64,000 nt of DNA from Treponema bryantii NK4A124 (GTDB taxonomy: Bacteria > Spirochaetota > Spirochaetia > Treponematales > Treponemataceae). Shown piece by piece: positions 8,428-19,958 of the stretch. The notes below the pieces were generated by a model. The model worked only from the letters and a program-made list of their open reading frames with translations. It was not told where the DNA came from and searched no databases. The DNA lies in assembly GCF_000421345.1 (NCBI RefSeq), contig NZ_ATWV01000007.1, positions 62,001 through 126,000 of the forward strand, in the 5' to 3' direction. The position numbers and the translations under genes are program-made. Each line of letters opens with the position of its first letter. The first letter of the stretch is position 1.

Positions 8428-11400
8428 CTACTTCATCTGGGCGGTCTCTACGGCAGTACCGTTCTTAATATTGTATGCTAAGATTGGCTTGTTCGTACCG
8501 TTACCGGTAACATGGCCAAACTTCTTAGTACTGAAAGCCGCACCATTGTCTCCACCATGAGTATGACTAAGAGATGTGTTATTTGCAACCTTTTCTCTGC
8601 CAGTTACTGCATCTGCTGTTGATGAAAGCTTCAAAACTCCATCTTTGTCTTTCCAAGAACAGACATTAATATGGTTATACTGCTTACTATTCATTTGCAA
8701 ATTACTTGGTGTTGGCAAAAGTGAACATTCCCATTCACCAGTAAACTTGTCTTCTACAGCCCCATCTTTTACATCATCAGCAGAAGAAATACCTTCTGGC
8801 AGAGTTGCAAGTTTTGGCTTTACATTGCTTGATGCGTAATAACCAATATATGGAATTGCTTTTCCATCATCTCCGGATTCAGTCATTGCAACATCAAGGC
8901 TGATGTTAGAACCAACAATACCATAGCTGTCTACAATACAACTTGTAAAGCTTTGTATATTATAAGCAGCCTTATATGCATAGACAAGATTACATTTTAC
9001 AGAGTCATAAGCTGCAATATGAATACCGCCTTTGGCATCTACTGCAAGCTGAACAAACTGACCAGCTTTTGCATAAGGAGAATCTTCAGCAAATACACGA
9101 CTTATATTCCAGTTTGTACCATTTCTAGGGGCTTCTACTCCAATTCCTGTATTTGGAGTTTCATTATATGCAAACCAAAGAGTACTATGTGTTTCATCAT
9201 ACCAAGTAAGCACAGCAACATCATTAGTTCCATGAGAATCAACTCCTATGCTCAGGTACTTTCCTGGCACAACAGTTGTATTAGAACTGGTTCCTCCAGA
9301 AATAATATCCATATATACTGCATCAGCATCATGGGTCATTGGCTTATCCTGACTTGCAGTATCCTTAAAGTCATTAAACTCACTTCTTGAACCAGTATTA
9401 ATAGTACCTGCTTTATATCTAAGCTCTTTACTAATAGCATCATAATATGCGAAATAAACATTTGTTGAAGTTCCAGATACTGAGGTTGCTAAACTAGGAT
9501 TCATGTTTCTTTGTTTATTCTGAACATTTTTACTATTTATACTCTGGCCTATCTGAGAAAGTCGTAACTTTGAATTATCAGTTCCATTACCCCAGCTTCC
9601 AGTTCCTTTGGAGCCACTTTGTGAACCATAGTCTGCATTACCCCACCTACCTGTAAAGAAACAGAATTTATCAGAAGAATCATCTGCAGAAATATCACCG
9701 CCAGCAGCAATTCCATATGAATTACCCAAAGCATCATAAGCAAATGCTATTGAAGTATAAGCATCAAATCCAGAAATCCAAGTATGATAAGAGTATTCTG
9801 GTCTAGTATCATCACCAGTAGCTGGTGCACCTGTTTTGTTACCTCTATTCTTATTGTCGTTATCGGCTTCTCTTGTTTTACCACCCATATTAAAGTTCAG
9901 TGGGCCATCAGCAAAGGCAAATCCAATTTTGTCTGTAACAGGGTTAATCTTCATAATAGGCTGATCTATAGTACCCTTCTTTGGAACTACAGCCGAAGAG
10001 TCAAATTCCCAGACATCAATTACAACATCATCTGTAAGAGTATTGTTATTTCTGTTGTTTGGCTGCTGGTTATATTCAACCTCATTTGAGTTCTTATTAT
10101 TCAAGGTTACAACATCTGTGTTTACAGTATATCCAAAACTTCCACTTGTCGAAGGAAGAGGAATATCTGTAACCTGTGCATTACCAGTTGCAAGATTAAA
10201 ACCATTCAACTTTAATGTATTACCACTTCGCTCAGGATAATGACCGCGTGCAGTTCTTGCATTGATATTTACAGCTCCATCTCCAATGCTTGTGACTACA
10301 CTCGTAATATACGGTACAACATCCATCTGCATGTTATTATCTGCAGAAGTTTTACTTGCAGTATCTTTTGCCTGAATGAAAACCTTTACATCAGTTTTTG
10401 CAACTGTTGCAATGTATGATGTATCCCAGCTGAATTCCCAGTTTGCCTTGTGACCACGTGCATCATTGTATTCATCTGTAATAGTAAATGCCCAGTGATT
10501 TGTAAGATCATCTCCTTCGGTATCATCTTGTACGAGAGTCCAGCTTCCAGCTGAATATGAAGCAACCTTCTTGTAAGCATTAAACGGAAGTTCTGTGCTT
10601 GAACCAACACCGTCTATCTTTACATAGATTTCTTTAAGGCGGATGTTATCTTCTACCGAACCACGCATTGTAATTTTACCAGAAACCTTAGGGTCAAGGT
10701 CGTATTCGCCAGATGTTGCTGTTGCATTGTAAATTTTTTCACCATTTTCATCTTCAACATCCTTAAAGTCATCTGGAAGTTCGATATGACCATTTTCCTT
10801 TTTATTCTTGTACAAGCTGTTATCTTCACCGCTTGTCCAGTAGAAATCTTCCATATCGGTAGATGGATCAGAGTTATCTGTTTTTATAACCTCAAGAGCA
10901 ACATCGAAGGTTACGCTAAGCTGCTTTGTGCCTGGTGTACTATCAGAAATTGTATATGTACACCAGGTAGGACTAGCAGCAGTTCCTTCAGCTAAACTTC
11001 CCAAGGCACAGGTAATTTTAGGTTTCAAACCTTCAATATATAACTGGCCATCTTCATCTTTTTTAGTATAAGCGCTTTCAGAAGTATGTCCTGTAATATC
11101 TGTATATGTATTATCATTGACTTTGACTTTCAATGCAGTTCGAGTAGATGTTGTAATTTCATCACCAGTATTGTAATAAAGTTTTCCATTACCACCAATA
11201 ATTTCCGGTGTGAATACAACATCTTCATGAACCATTGTAAAGGCTGTACCACCTTCTGACGGACCTTTTCCATTACCAGAAATTACAAAGTAGTCTCTTA
11301 TAGCATCTATAGGAGTGTCCCTTGTATACAGCTTATTATTTGCATCATCCTTAAACCAGCGGTCTGAATAAGAATAGTAACCTGTCTGACATTCTACTTC

Positions 11401-14400
11401 CTGTTCAATACTGTCTCCATTGTAGTCTGTCCAAACCTTTACGCTTGCAAGGCGAGGAGCGTTATTCTTTACAAGAGCGTCAATTTCTTCGTATTCAAGA
11501 TTTCCAGCCTTATCAAATACAACATAAGTAAGCTTTATTGCACCATCTGGAAGCTTATCCTTTGTTTTTTCAATTACTTCTGACCAGCGTGTTTTTGTAC
11601 CCAATGTAGTAATACCACCTCGGGAAACAACATTACCAAGAACAAAGTAAATCTTCTTACCTGCCAATGAACTATCTGGAGCAGAATCAAGAGTTATTTT
11701 TGTTCCATCAACACCTGTAATTGAGTAGATTGTTCCCCCAATCTTTGCAAGAGAACCTTTCTTAATTTCAGAATCTGCCGAATTTATTGTAACATCAAAA
11801 CCGTCTATAGCGCTTGCTGTTTTTTCTTTCCAATACAAATGGTCTGCTGTATCTGGATTTCCTGTAATAGAAACTTCACTCCAGGAAGAATCATAAACTT
11901 TATCTCCATCCTCGTTAGTAAAGTAATAAACAGTTCTTAAGAAACCACTTTCTGCACTGCTTTCACTTGCTACAGATTCCATAGAATACTTTCCATTCTG
12001 ATCATAAATATCAGATGAGATCTTATATTCTTCTGAAACAGAAGTTGCAAGAACAGGAGCATTATTATCATAATTAATCAGAATTTCCATTTCTGAAGTC
12101 TGATTATCATAGTCCTTTGCAGTAATCTTGTATTTCTTTTTTGCAGCACCAGTATTGCTTCCTACTGGAATTTTAAGACGATATCCTTTTGTAGCTTTTC
12201 CAGCATACTGCCATACGCCATTTACAGGAGTTGTATCGTAGGCATTTGCTATAACAGCACCAGTAGTTTCGTCTGTTACCACAATTGATTGAATTCCCTG
12301 AGCATCATCATCTTCAACACTACCGGTAAGATACCACTCACCTTTTATCCACATTCCTTCCTTATAGTTCAACAGTTTTTCATTTGCTGTATCCATATTC
12401 TGTTTAAGAATAAGCTGCTCGCTTGAACCAATTTTTGGAGCACCAGCATTTACTTCAAAGACATAAATCGTATTTTCTGTAGAACTTATATTGTTATTTG
12501 CATCTACTGCAAAGAGGCGTACTGCTATTTTATTGTTGGTATTATCACTTCGTTCAAATTCAGATTTCATATTAATAGTCTTTGACCATGAAAGTGAATT
12601 ACCAATATAAATACCGCGCATTCCGGAATCACCTATGGCCTGTATATCATATTCCGAAGTATAATCACTGAAGTGTTTTGCTTCTTTAGGGAATTCTTTT
12701 TCTTCCCAGTCTTCCCAGTCATCTTCATCAAAAGTGTCATCATCATACTGTGGATAAATCTGCATATACAAAGCTTTTGGTTCATTTACAAAGTCTGCAC
12801 TACCAGACAATCTGATTACACCACTAACAAGAGCATTGTTCGCAGGATATTCCAGAACAATATTTGGAATATCTCCCTGTGGATCCAGTACAAGAGGAAG
12901 TATTGTTACTTCACTAATATTACCAATACCGTCTACCGCAAAGAAGTTGAAATTGAAACTTTCATTGTGCATGTATTTTGTAGTTGTTACTACACCATTT
13001 TCTTTAAGGTATGCAATACCATCACTTCCAATACTTACTTTATCATGATACTCTCGCGCTATAAGATATTTTGGCAAGAGGTCGTGACAGTCCTGCCCCT
13101 CCTGATTTGTAACTGCTGCTGTTTTATCGAAATAAATCTTCCATTTTAATAAGTTGTTTCCTGTTACAGGATTCCAGCCGCTGCCGTTAAGTGAGGTTGC
13201 AGGTGTTGTGGCACCAGGTTTGGTAATTTTATAATAGAGCTTTGTATCTTTATCGCTGTCTATGTTGCCTTCAAGAACAAAGTCTTTATGTATAGTGTCT
13301 CCGTCCTCATGGCTGTCTACTGTTATAAGAGGCGGTGTATTATCAACAGTCAATGAAATTTCTTTTTTGCTTTCGTTAATTCCATCGCTAGCAATAATAA
13401 TAAGTTTATTCTGGCCGCTTGGTAAACCTACGACAGAAATTTCTCCTTTATAAACAGATGAAGTTGGAGAAGTTTTCTCAAACGTAGAATAATCGTCTTC
13501 GTTAGTTGAATCTGGAGTAAAGGTTGCCTTTACAGAGTCTATCGGATTTGCATCTTCTACCTTTATCTGCAGGTATAAAGTTTGTCTTAAACCTCCAAGA
13601 GACTCTCCAAGAGTCAGGCTTGATGAGAAGTTTTCCCAAGCAGGAGGCGTAGCCCAGGATTTATAATATTTTTCTTCTGAAAGCTCAGGAGCTGTAGTGT
13701 CTACCTTGATTAAAAGCTTAGAAAGAGTTGATGTTGTTTTACTGCCACTTACTATCTTTCCTTTTATACGTGGGTTAGTAATTGGATTTGTAGCAAGGGA
13801 ATCCTGTACCTTGAATTTTATTGCAGGTTTAGCATCTGGATTTGTACTTGAATCATAAGTACCGTCAGCAAGAGTAAGTGTAAAACTGCCGTTTGTAAGA
13901 GTAACTGGCGTATAACTTGTTCCATCATTTGTACTAACTTCAACTGTTACTTCACCATCATCATCGTAAACAGAACAGTAAATATTCTGGCTTTGGCTCA
14001 AAAGTGGAGTTTCTGCCTTCATTGTACTTACATCAAAATCTGTAAAGGTAATTACAGGAATGTCTGATGACTGATTTATGTATACAGTGTTTGAAGAGCT
14101 TACTTTTGTATTCTGTGCAGAGTCTATTGCTGTAGCACGGAATTCAACATTTTCCTCATCAATTTCTTTAAATGGAGAAGTTTCAGATTTAGTGTCAACA
14201 TTAATACTCCAAGCTTCAAGACCTGTATTAAGAGTTGCATACGTTGTCCAATTACCAGTACCAATCTTATATTCAAGCTTAATTGAAGCCAGAGAGTTAT
14301 TGTCGCTTGCTTTTCCTGAAATTGTAAATGTTCCGTTTACATCTATATCAGTTGTATCAGGGTCTGCATCTGTAACAGGGTCAATAGAAACCGCCGGTTT

Positions 14401-17400
14401 TTCATTATCCAGATCAATTACAAGATCAGAGATGTATTCATATTTATTATTTACATAATCAATTACTTCAAATACAAGTGCTCCAGAAGCAATGTCGTCT
14501 TTTGAAATAGTTATTGTGTAATAACCATCGCTTCCTGCCTCTGTAACAGGAGTACCACCCTTTACAGCAACAGACTTTATACCTGCCCCAGAAGCAGCAT
14601 CTTCTGCTTCAAGTTTGATGGTCATATCTTTCTCACCATTTACAAGAACTGTACCACTGTTAGCTTCTATCTGAGTATCAACCTTTACTTCTTTAATTTC
14701 AGCATGATTTGGAGCATCTGTATCAATATAAACACTGTAAGGTTGTGATGTTTCTTTTCCAGCATTGTCTACAATCTTAACAGTAATAGAGTTTCCACCC
14801 TGGGCAGTACAATTGATTTTTCCGCCACTTGTATAAATGCCACTGTTTGCCGGAGTTTCGTTAAGAGAGAGCGGATACCAGTTAGTATTATCCGATGTAG
14901 CCTTAACCTGATAAATACCACTGCCACCTTCATCTTTTACATTTGTAAGAGTCAAATCTATATAAGAATCATTGTACCACTTATTAGCAGACGAATCTGT
15001 GTAAACAGGAGTTTCAATATCAAAGGTACCAGTCGGCGCTGCAGAATCTATCCATACAAACCTTTCTTCTGTCTTTTTTCTTCCTGCAGTATCTTTCGCT
15101 GTGATTACGATTTTATGTTTACCATCACTGAGAGTAAGCGGTACATCTACGTTACTTACAGCACCTTCAGTAATAGAAACAGGTATTTCAGTAAATGCAG
15201 CTGGTGTATCACCTGAAGCTACAGATACAGACTTAAGGGCATTTGTATCACTTGCATTTATAGTAAGAGTTGGAGAAACCTTTGAAACAACATATCCGTC
15301 TATGGTCTGGCCACCTGTAGGGCTTATTGCAGAACATGTTAATGACGGAGCAGCCTGATCAATCCAGAATGAAACCTTATCTATCTTAGAATTTCCTACA
15401 CTGTCTTCAACATATACAAACAATGTATAATGGCCCTCAGCTAAATCTCCAGCTCCTGTATTACCACTTGCCTTAAGAGTTTTTTCAAAGGCAAAAGCAG
15501 AAGAAAGCTTTCCTGTAATAGCAGAAGCAGTAGTTACATCTGTCCAACTTCCGGATGGCTGTTCAGCATTTTCTGCATATCCTTCTATACAATATTTTAA
15601 GTTTTTAAGCTTTGAACCTGTATCCGAAAGGCTGATATTAAAGTTGTACTTTGCACCAGAAATTGAATTGTTTCCTTCATAAGTAGTAGACTTATCTGGT
15701 GTAATAAATGTAATTTCAGGCTCAGTTATATCATTCCAGATAGTATAATTCTTTTCAGAAGACTGACCCGCAATATCTGCTGCTGTTACCTTTATGCTTA
15801 TTTCCTTATCATTTTCTGGAATTACAATATTTGAAACAGCAAAGGTATAGTCTGGTGCTGTGCCACTTACAGTAATGTTTGATGCATCTATAGAAACACC
15901 CTTAATCATTACACCTAATCCTGATTCTTCAAAACCATTTGATTCGGTAATTTTACCAGTTAATTTAAGTTTTGAAGCTGTATTTAAATATTTAATTGAA
16001 CCTTCTGTAATTTCTTCTGCAGAAGCGCCTTCTGCCTGAATCTTTACATCAGAAAGCTCAGGAGCTGCCAAGTCTACATAGAATTCTTTTGCTGCTTCTG
16101 TATATGAGTTATCTGCAAGGTCTGTTACATCACAAGAAAGAGTATACTTCCCTTCCGGCAAGTCTTTTCCTGTACCAAGCTCTTTGCTGATTATTGTTGT
16201 TGTTTCACCAGCACCTGCAAGATTTATAGTTTCCTCAGGAACAGTAGTTGTGTTAGTACCCGAAATTGTATAATGCAGTTCTTTTAAACCAAGACCTGTA
16301 TCTTTAGAAGTAATCTTTATTTCACCCAGACTTCCGTTTAAGATATTTGTATTCTCTGAACCAAATTTTACCTCTGTAATTTCAGGCTTCTTATTATCTA
16401 CGCGAACAGTAATTGTTGAACTGTCTGTCGTTTTTCCGGCCTTATCCTTTGCACGTACAAAGTAATTATATACTTCGAAAGTATCAGCCGCTATTGTTGC
16501 TGCAGGTAAATCAGTAATTATCCAGGTTGCTGGATTAGTTGAAATAGAAGATTGCTTTTTACCAGTTGACACAGGATTATTATCAACAATTTTAAATAGC
16601 TCAATACTATCAAGTGCCCAGGAATCGCTTGCATTTACATGCAGACTGAAAACCTGCTTTGTATCAAAGTTTGTTTCCTGGAATGAAACTACAGGTTTTG
16701 CAAGATCGTAGTAGAAATCTTTTGACTGAACATCACTCTTGTTTCCAGCCGCATCTACAGTATAAAGCCAAAGCCTTTTCTTTCCCTGTGCCTGTGTCCA
16801 GGCAGCTGGATATGTATATTTATAATTCTGGTTACTTGTAGTAACAAAAGCTGAATCTTCAGGAGCAGTAGTTACATCGGCATCTGTAAATGCCCATCTA
16901 TAAGATAATGGCGCTACACCCTGTGCTGTCACACTAACTTTGAATGTAAAAGATGTACCCGCATTATCTGTATCTGCAGGAACTGTTATATTATCTTCGT
17001 TTATTGTTTCATACCGGTTATCAATAAAGAAAACTGCAGGATCTGTTTCAGAAGCAGAGCTTGAGTTTCCGTTACTATCATAAACCTTATAGGCAATGCT
17101 GTATTCACCGGCAGCAAAATCAGTAGGCGGAGTATAAGTTTCTTTGTAAGTATAAGTTCCATCTGCATTTGCTGTAAGCCTTGAATCGCTGTCATCATCA
17201 ATAGCAGTAAGGCTTCCAATTGCCTTGAAAGATTCTTTTTCTGTATTTGTATTTGTATCTTTATAAATTACCCTGCGTGTAATTTTAAATGGTTTTTCTG
17301 TTGAATCAATAATAACTTCCGGTTCAAGCTTAGTAATTGCCGAAGAAGTTATATTATTTGCACTTGTTGAATTTGTTACATAACGGCTGCTAAGGTCATT

Positions 17401-19941
17401 AATTCTTACAGAAGGTGCACTTGGTGTAATACGTACCCAGAATTCTTTTGTAGTTGTCTTACGGACTTCCTCATCATCACCAACCTTATCTGTTGCTGTT
17501 ACAGTAATCTTATAAAATCCCGAAGTTGCTTCCGGAATTGTAAATGTTTCTTCTGCTCCATTTTCATCTGGAACACATTCTACTGCAGGAGGAGTTCTTA
17601 CATCAGACCCATTTCCATCTTTATCATAATTCACTGTTACAGAAAGAGCCTTACCTACAAGACCATCATCATCAAAGAACTTGAGTTTAAAGGTAGGATC
17701 GTCTGCCACAAGTGTATTATAGTCATTCTGATTTTCTACACTTGTCTTTGTATTCTTTGTAAAAGTAAGAGGTTTTGAACCTGTCTGCTGAACAGGATAA
17801 ATTTTTGGTAAATCTGTAGATTTATCCAGTTTATAAGATTTTGTTTCTTCAGTTTTATTACCACTCTTGTCATAGGCAGTTACTACAACCCGAACATTAC
17901 GACCATCGTTAAAGCCAAGAGTGTCAGTGTCTACAGAAACTGTTTTAGTTTCTGCATTAAAGGTCTGAGTTAATTTTGGTTCTGTAATTCCTTCTTCGTA
18001 AACTTTTACCTCTGGTTTCTTCGCATCAAGATTTACTCCAGAACCATTGTCTTCATCTTTTACCTTATATTCGAACGTAAATGTTCCGTTTACATAATTT
18101 ACATTATCTGCATAAGTAACTGTTTCACTGTCTGTAAACTTTCTTGCAAGAGGTCCAAGCTGAGTATTGTCATCTGCAGTTCCTGTAAACTTAAGTTCTA
18201 CAGTTGGCTTTTGTGCATCGTACTTTATAGAAGTATCTGCATTCGGATTCGGGAATGAAATTGTATACGATTTTGTCACCGACTGATCGAACTTGCTTGC
18301 AGGTATAATATACTTAAAATGGTAAAGACGATCATTAGAAGAATCTTTGATATACGAAAGTCTACCTGCTGGTAAATCTGTAGCAGAAACTCCGTTATCA
18401 TCTGCAACAGGTGATACAAGAGTTATTTTTGCACCAGACTCATCTATTAAGTCTAATGAGAAAACTCCATCTTCAATAAAGTTTACAGTACCATCAACTG
18501 TAACATTATCACCAGTCTTAAATACAGCATCATCAGAAGGAGAAGTAACTTCAACTGTTGGTAAAATTCCACTGGTAGTAAAATAGAAACCATAACCTTT
18601 TCTTACAGAAGGAATAATATTTTTCCCGTTATCATCTGTACCTTCTACACCAAGCTTGTAATATTCATTAGTTTTGAATTTACCGTCTTCAATTTTTCCG
18701 GCAGAGAAAGTAACTGCAATCTGATAAGAAGAACCAATTGAAACTGGTGTTGTTGAGGCCGGGTAAAGTTTGTTGTTATTAAGAAGATTTCCATTTGCAT
18801 CACACTGTATTGCATATACTTTAAGAGATGATACATCTAAAGGAGAACCATCGAGACCAGGCGCAACTTCAACAACAAGCGAAGAGTTATTTATAAGTTT
18901 TGAATCGTCCTTAGAAATTCCATTACTGATTTCATATTTATTTGTAACAATGAATTTAGGGTTATTTTCCGGATCAAGGGCAAAAGCACCTAACCCAATT
19001 TCATTTGCTTTTAATACAGACAGTGGATCTATTGCAGCACGTGCAGTTCCATCCTCTGAATATGTACCAGCCATCATCTGGTACAAACCTGTAATTTTAT
19101 ATTGATTAATAAGTTGAGAAATAGCCTCGTTTTCACTCAGATAGTAAACATCTGCTGCATTTCCTTTTTTATCTTCAGCAGACTGCTCGCTTCCGTCTAC
19201 CGGGTAATATTGTGCACCATCATAGGCTACAATTGTACAAAAGCGGTTACGTTCACCATCACTTATAGTAGAACCATAGATTTTTGCATAATCGTTATTT
19301 TCGCCTTCCTCGAATTCGGCAACCTTAAGCTTAATTGTGTTTGGTACATTTTTTAATTCAATAGTATGGAGTTTATTCTGCTTTGCAGCATCCGAGAAAA
19401 CATTTACTTCAATAAGGTCTACACCATTATCATCTGCAGCCTGTCCATTAAGGGAGAAGACTGTACCATAGGTATCTAATGAAGAGTCTCCTGCAATTGT
19501 AGAAGGATGAGACAAAACAATAACCGGAGGAGTATTATCAATAACAATCTGACTTGAAGCAATAGAAGAATGTTCTGCAGTATCCTGAATTTTTACAGAA
19601 ACATAATAAGAACCATCTTTTATTCCATTTTCATGAGGCGAAACAATACAAGACCAGGTTCCTTTGCCATTTTCAGTTGTTTGGACACTTGCATTACCTT
19701 CAAAAACGGTACTTGTATCATTTTTAATAGTAACAATTACAGATTCTATACTTCCATCATCAGACCAGACTCCAGTTACCGGAAAATCCCCTCGAATCAC
19801 AGCAACTGAAGCTGGATTTGGGGTTTTGATTTCCTGTACAGGCACTTCTGTATCTACAGAGTTACCAAGTCCTATTTCGCAGGAGATAAACAGAGCAATT
19901 AATAATATAGAAAAAATTGAATATTTTAATACGTTTTTCAT
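8428..19941 (-). CDS. Giant Ig-like-repeat surface lipoprotein, paralogue B (3837 aa)
   Basis: Complete giant lipoprotein. Signal peptide residues 1-20 with lipobox FISC, lipid-carrying Cys21, then EIGLGNSVDTEVP. A conserved N-terminal unit (about residues 22-300: AVIRGDFPVTGVWSDDGSI, then an IDNTPPVIVLSHPST block) is followed by a long series of about 90-110-residue Ig-like domains, recognisable by DNTPPLITVDS, IDTDAPNHAEI and VDLAAPELSDV type strand starts preceded by TDxAGN/KDTAGK turns. The last 700 or so residues differ: blocks such as LSIGVDSHGTNDVAVLTWYD and LAVDAKGGIHIAAYD repeat like propeller blades, ending in ETAQMK. The gene follows paralogue C by only 17 bp with its own strong SD (GGGGAGTGGGGG), so the two are almost certainly one transcript. 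Surface location is family-type inference; the ligand is unknown. Confidence 0.92.
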   Translation of the reverse strand: MKNVLKYSIFSILLIALFISCEIGLGNSVDTEVPVQEIKTPNPASVAVIRGDFPVTGVWSDDGSIESVIVTIKNDTSTVFEGNASVQTTENGKGTWSCIVSPHENGIKDGSYYVSVKIQDTAEHSSIASSQIVIDNTPPVIVLSHPSTIAGDSSLDTYGTVFSLNGQAADDNGVDLIEVNVFSDAAKQNKLHTIELKNVPNTIKLKVAEFEEGENNDYAKIYGSTISDGERNRFCTIVAYDGAQYYPVDGSEQSAEDKKGNAADVYYLSENEAISQLINQYKITGLYQMMAGTYSEDGTARAAIDPLSVLKANEIGLGAFALDPENNPKFIVTNKYEISNGISKDDSKLINNSSLVVEVAPGLDGSPLDVSSLKVYAIQCDANGNLLNNNKLYPASTTPVSIGSSYQIAVTFSAGKIEDGKFKTNEYYKLGVEGTDDNGKNIIPSVRKGYGFYFTTSGILPTVEVTSPSDDAVFKTGDNVTVDGTVNFIEDGVFSLDLIDESGAKITLVSPVADDNGVSATDLPAGRLSYIKDSSNDRLYHFKYIIPASKFDQSVTKSYTISFPNPNADTSIKYDAQKPTVELKFTGTADDNTQLGPLARKFTDSETVTYADNVNYVNGTFTFEYKVKDEDNGSGVNLDAKKPEVKVYEEGITEPKLTQTFNAETKTVSVDTDTLGFNDGRNVRVVVTAYDKSGNKTEETKSYKLDKSTDLPKIYPVQQTGSKPLTFTKNTKTSVENQNDYNTLVADDPTFKLKFFDDDGLVGKALSVTVNYDKDGNGSDVRTPPAVECVPDENGAEETFTIPEATSGFYKITVTATDKVGDDEEVRKTTTKEFWVRITPSAPSVRINDLSSRYVTNSTSANNITSSAITKLEPEVIIDSTEKPFKITRRVIYKDTNTNTEKESFKAIGSLTAIDDDSDSRLTANADGTYTYKETYTPPTDFAAGEYSIAYKVYDSNGNSSSASETDPAVFFIDNRYETINEDNITVPADTDNAGTSFTFKVSVTAQGVAPLSYRWAFTDADVTTAPEDSAFVTTSNQNYKYTYPAAWTQAQGKKRLWLYTVDAAGNKSDVQSKDFYYDLAKPVVSFQETNFDTKQVFSLHVNASDSWALDSIELFKIVDNNPVSTGKKQSSISTNPATWIITDLPAATIAADTFEVYNYFVRAKDKAGKTTDSSTITVRVDNKKPEITEVKFGSENTNILNGSLGEIKITSKDTGLGLKELHYTISGTNTTTVPEETINLAGAGETTTIISKELGTGKDLPEGKYTLSCDVTDLADNSYTEAAKEFYVDLAAPELSDVKIQAEGASAEEITEGSIKYLNTASKLKLTGKITESNGFEESGLGVMIKGVSIDASNITVSGTAPDYTFAVSNIVIPENDKEISIKVTAADIAGQSSEKNYTIWNDITEPEITFITPDKSTTYEGNNSISGAKYNFNISLSDTGSKLKNLKYCIEGYAENAEQPSGSWTDVTTASAITGKLSSAFAFEKTLKASGNTGAGDLAEGHYTLFVYVEDSVGNSKIDKVSFWIDQAAPSLTCSAISPTGGQTIDGYVVSKVSPTLTINASDTNALKSVSVASGDTPAAFTEIPVSITEGAVSNVDVPLTLSDGKHKIVITAKDTAGRKKTEERFVWIDSAAPTGTFDIETPVYTDSSANKWYNDSYIDLTLTNVKDEGGSGIYQVKATSDNTNWYPLSLNETPANSGIYTSGGKINCTAQGGNSITVKIVDNAGKETSQPYSVYIDTDAPNHAEIKEVKVDTQIEANSGTVLVNGEKDMTIKLEAEDAASGAGIKSVAVKGGTPVTEAGSDGYYTITISKDDIASGALVFEVIDYVNNKYEYISDLVIDLDNEKPAVSIDPVTDADPDTTDIDVNGTFTISGKASDNNSLASIKLEYKIGTGNWTTYATLNTGLEAWSINVDTKSETSPFKEIDEENVEFRATAIDSAQNTKVSSSNTVYINQSSDIPVITFTDFDVSTMKAETPLLSQSQNIYCSVYDDDGEVTVEVSTNDGTSYTPVTLTNGSFTLTLADGTYDSSTNPDAKPAIKFKVQDSLATNPITNPRIKGKIVSGSKTTSTLSKLLIKVDTTAPELSEEKYYKSWATPPAWENFSSSLTLGESLGGLRQTLYLQIKVEDANPIDSVKATFTPDSTNEDDYSTFEKTSPTSSVYKGEISVVGLPSGQNKLIIIASDGINESKKEISLTVDNTPPLITVDSHEDGDTIHKDFVLEGNIDSDKDTKLYYKITKPGATTPATSLNGSGWNPVTGNNLLKWKIYFDKTAAVTNQEGQDCHDLLPKYLIAREYHDKVSIGSDGIAYLKENGVVTTTKYMHNESFNFNFFAVDGIGNISEVTILPLVLDPQGDIPNIVLEYPANNALVSGVIRLSGSADFVNEPKALYMQIYPQYDDDTFDEDDWEDWEEKEFPKEAKHFSDYTSEYDIQAIGDSGMRGIYIGNSLSWSKTINMKSEFERSDNTNNKIAVRLFAVDANNNISSTENTIYVFEVNAGAPKIGSSEQLILKQNMDTANEKLLNYKEGMWIKGEWYLTGSVEDDDAQGIQSIVVTDETTGAVIANAYDTTPVNGVWQYAGKATKGYRLKIPVGSNTGAAKKKYKITAKDYDNQTSEMEILINYDNNAPVLATSVSEEYKISSDIYDQNGKYSMESVASESSAESGFLRTVYYFTNEDGDKVYDSSWSEVSITGNPDTADHLYWKEKTASAIDGFDVTINSADSEIKKGSLAKIGGTIYSITGVDGTKITLDSAPDSSLAGKKIYFVLGNVVSRGGITTLGTKTRWSEVIEKTKDKLPDGAIKLTYVVFDKAGNLEYEEIDALVKNNAPRLASVKVWTDYNGDSIEQEVECQTGYYSYSDRWFKDDANNKLYTRDTPIDAIRDYFVISGNGKGPSEGGTAFTMVHEDVVFTPEIIGGNGKLYYNTGDEITTSTRTALKVKVNDNTYTDITGHTSESAYTKKDEDGQLYIEGLKPKITCALGSLAEGTAASPTWCTYTISDSTPGTKQLSVTFDVALEVIKTDNSDPSTDMEDFYWTSGEDNSLYKNKKENGHIELPDDFKDVEDENGEKIYNATATSGEYDLDPKVSGKITMRGSVEDNIRLKEIYVKIDGVGSSTELPFNAYKKVASYSAGSWTLVQDDTEGDDLTNHWAFTITDEYNDARGHKANWEFSWDTSYIATVAKTDVKVFIQAKDTASKTSADNNMQMDVVPYITSVVTSIGDGAVNINARTARGHYPERSGNTLKLNGFNLATGNAQVTDIPLPSTSGSFGYTVNTDVVTLNNKNSNEVEYNQQPNNRNNNTLTDDVVIDVWEFDSSAVVPKKGTIDQPIMKINPVTDKIGFAFADGPLNFNMGGKTREADNDNKNRGNKTGAPATGDDTRPEYSYHTWISGFDAYTSIAFAYDALGNSYGIAAGGDISADDSSDKFCFFTGRWGNADYGSQSGSKGTGSWGNGTDNSKLRLSQIGQSINSKNVQNKQRNMNPSLATSVSGTSTNVYFAYYDAISKELRYKAGTINTGSRSEFNDFKDTASQDKPMTHDADAVYMDIISGGTSSNTTVVPGKYLSIGVDSHGTNDVAVLTWYDETHSTLWFAYNETPNTGIGVEAPRNGTNWNISRVFAEDSPYAKAGQFVQLAVDAKGGIHIAAYDSVKCNLVYAYKAAYNIQSFTSCIVDSYGIVGSNISLDVAMTESGDDGKAIPYIGYYASSNVKPKLATLPEGISSADDVKDGAVEDKFTGEWECSLLPTPSNLQMNSKQYNHINVCSWKDKDGVLKLSSTADAVTGREKVANNTSLSHTHGGDNGAAFSTKKFGHVTGNGTNKPILAYNIKNGTAVETAQMK

Positions 19942-19958
19942 TTTATACCCCCACTCCC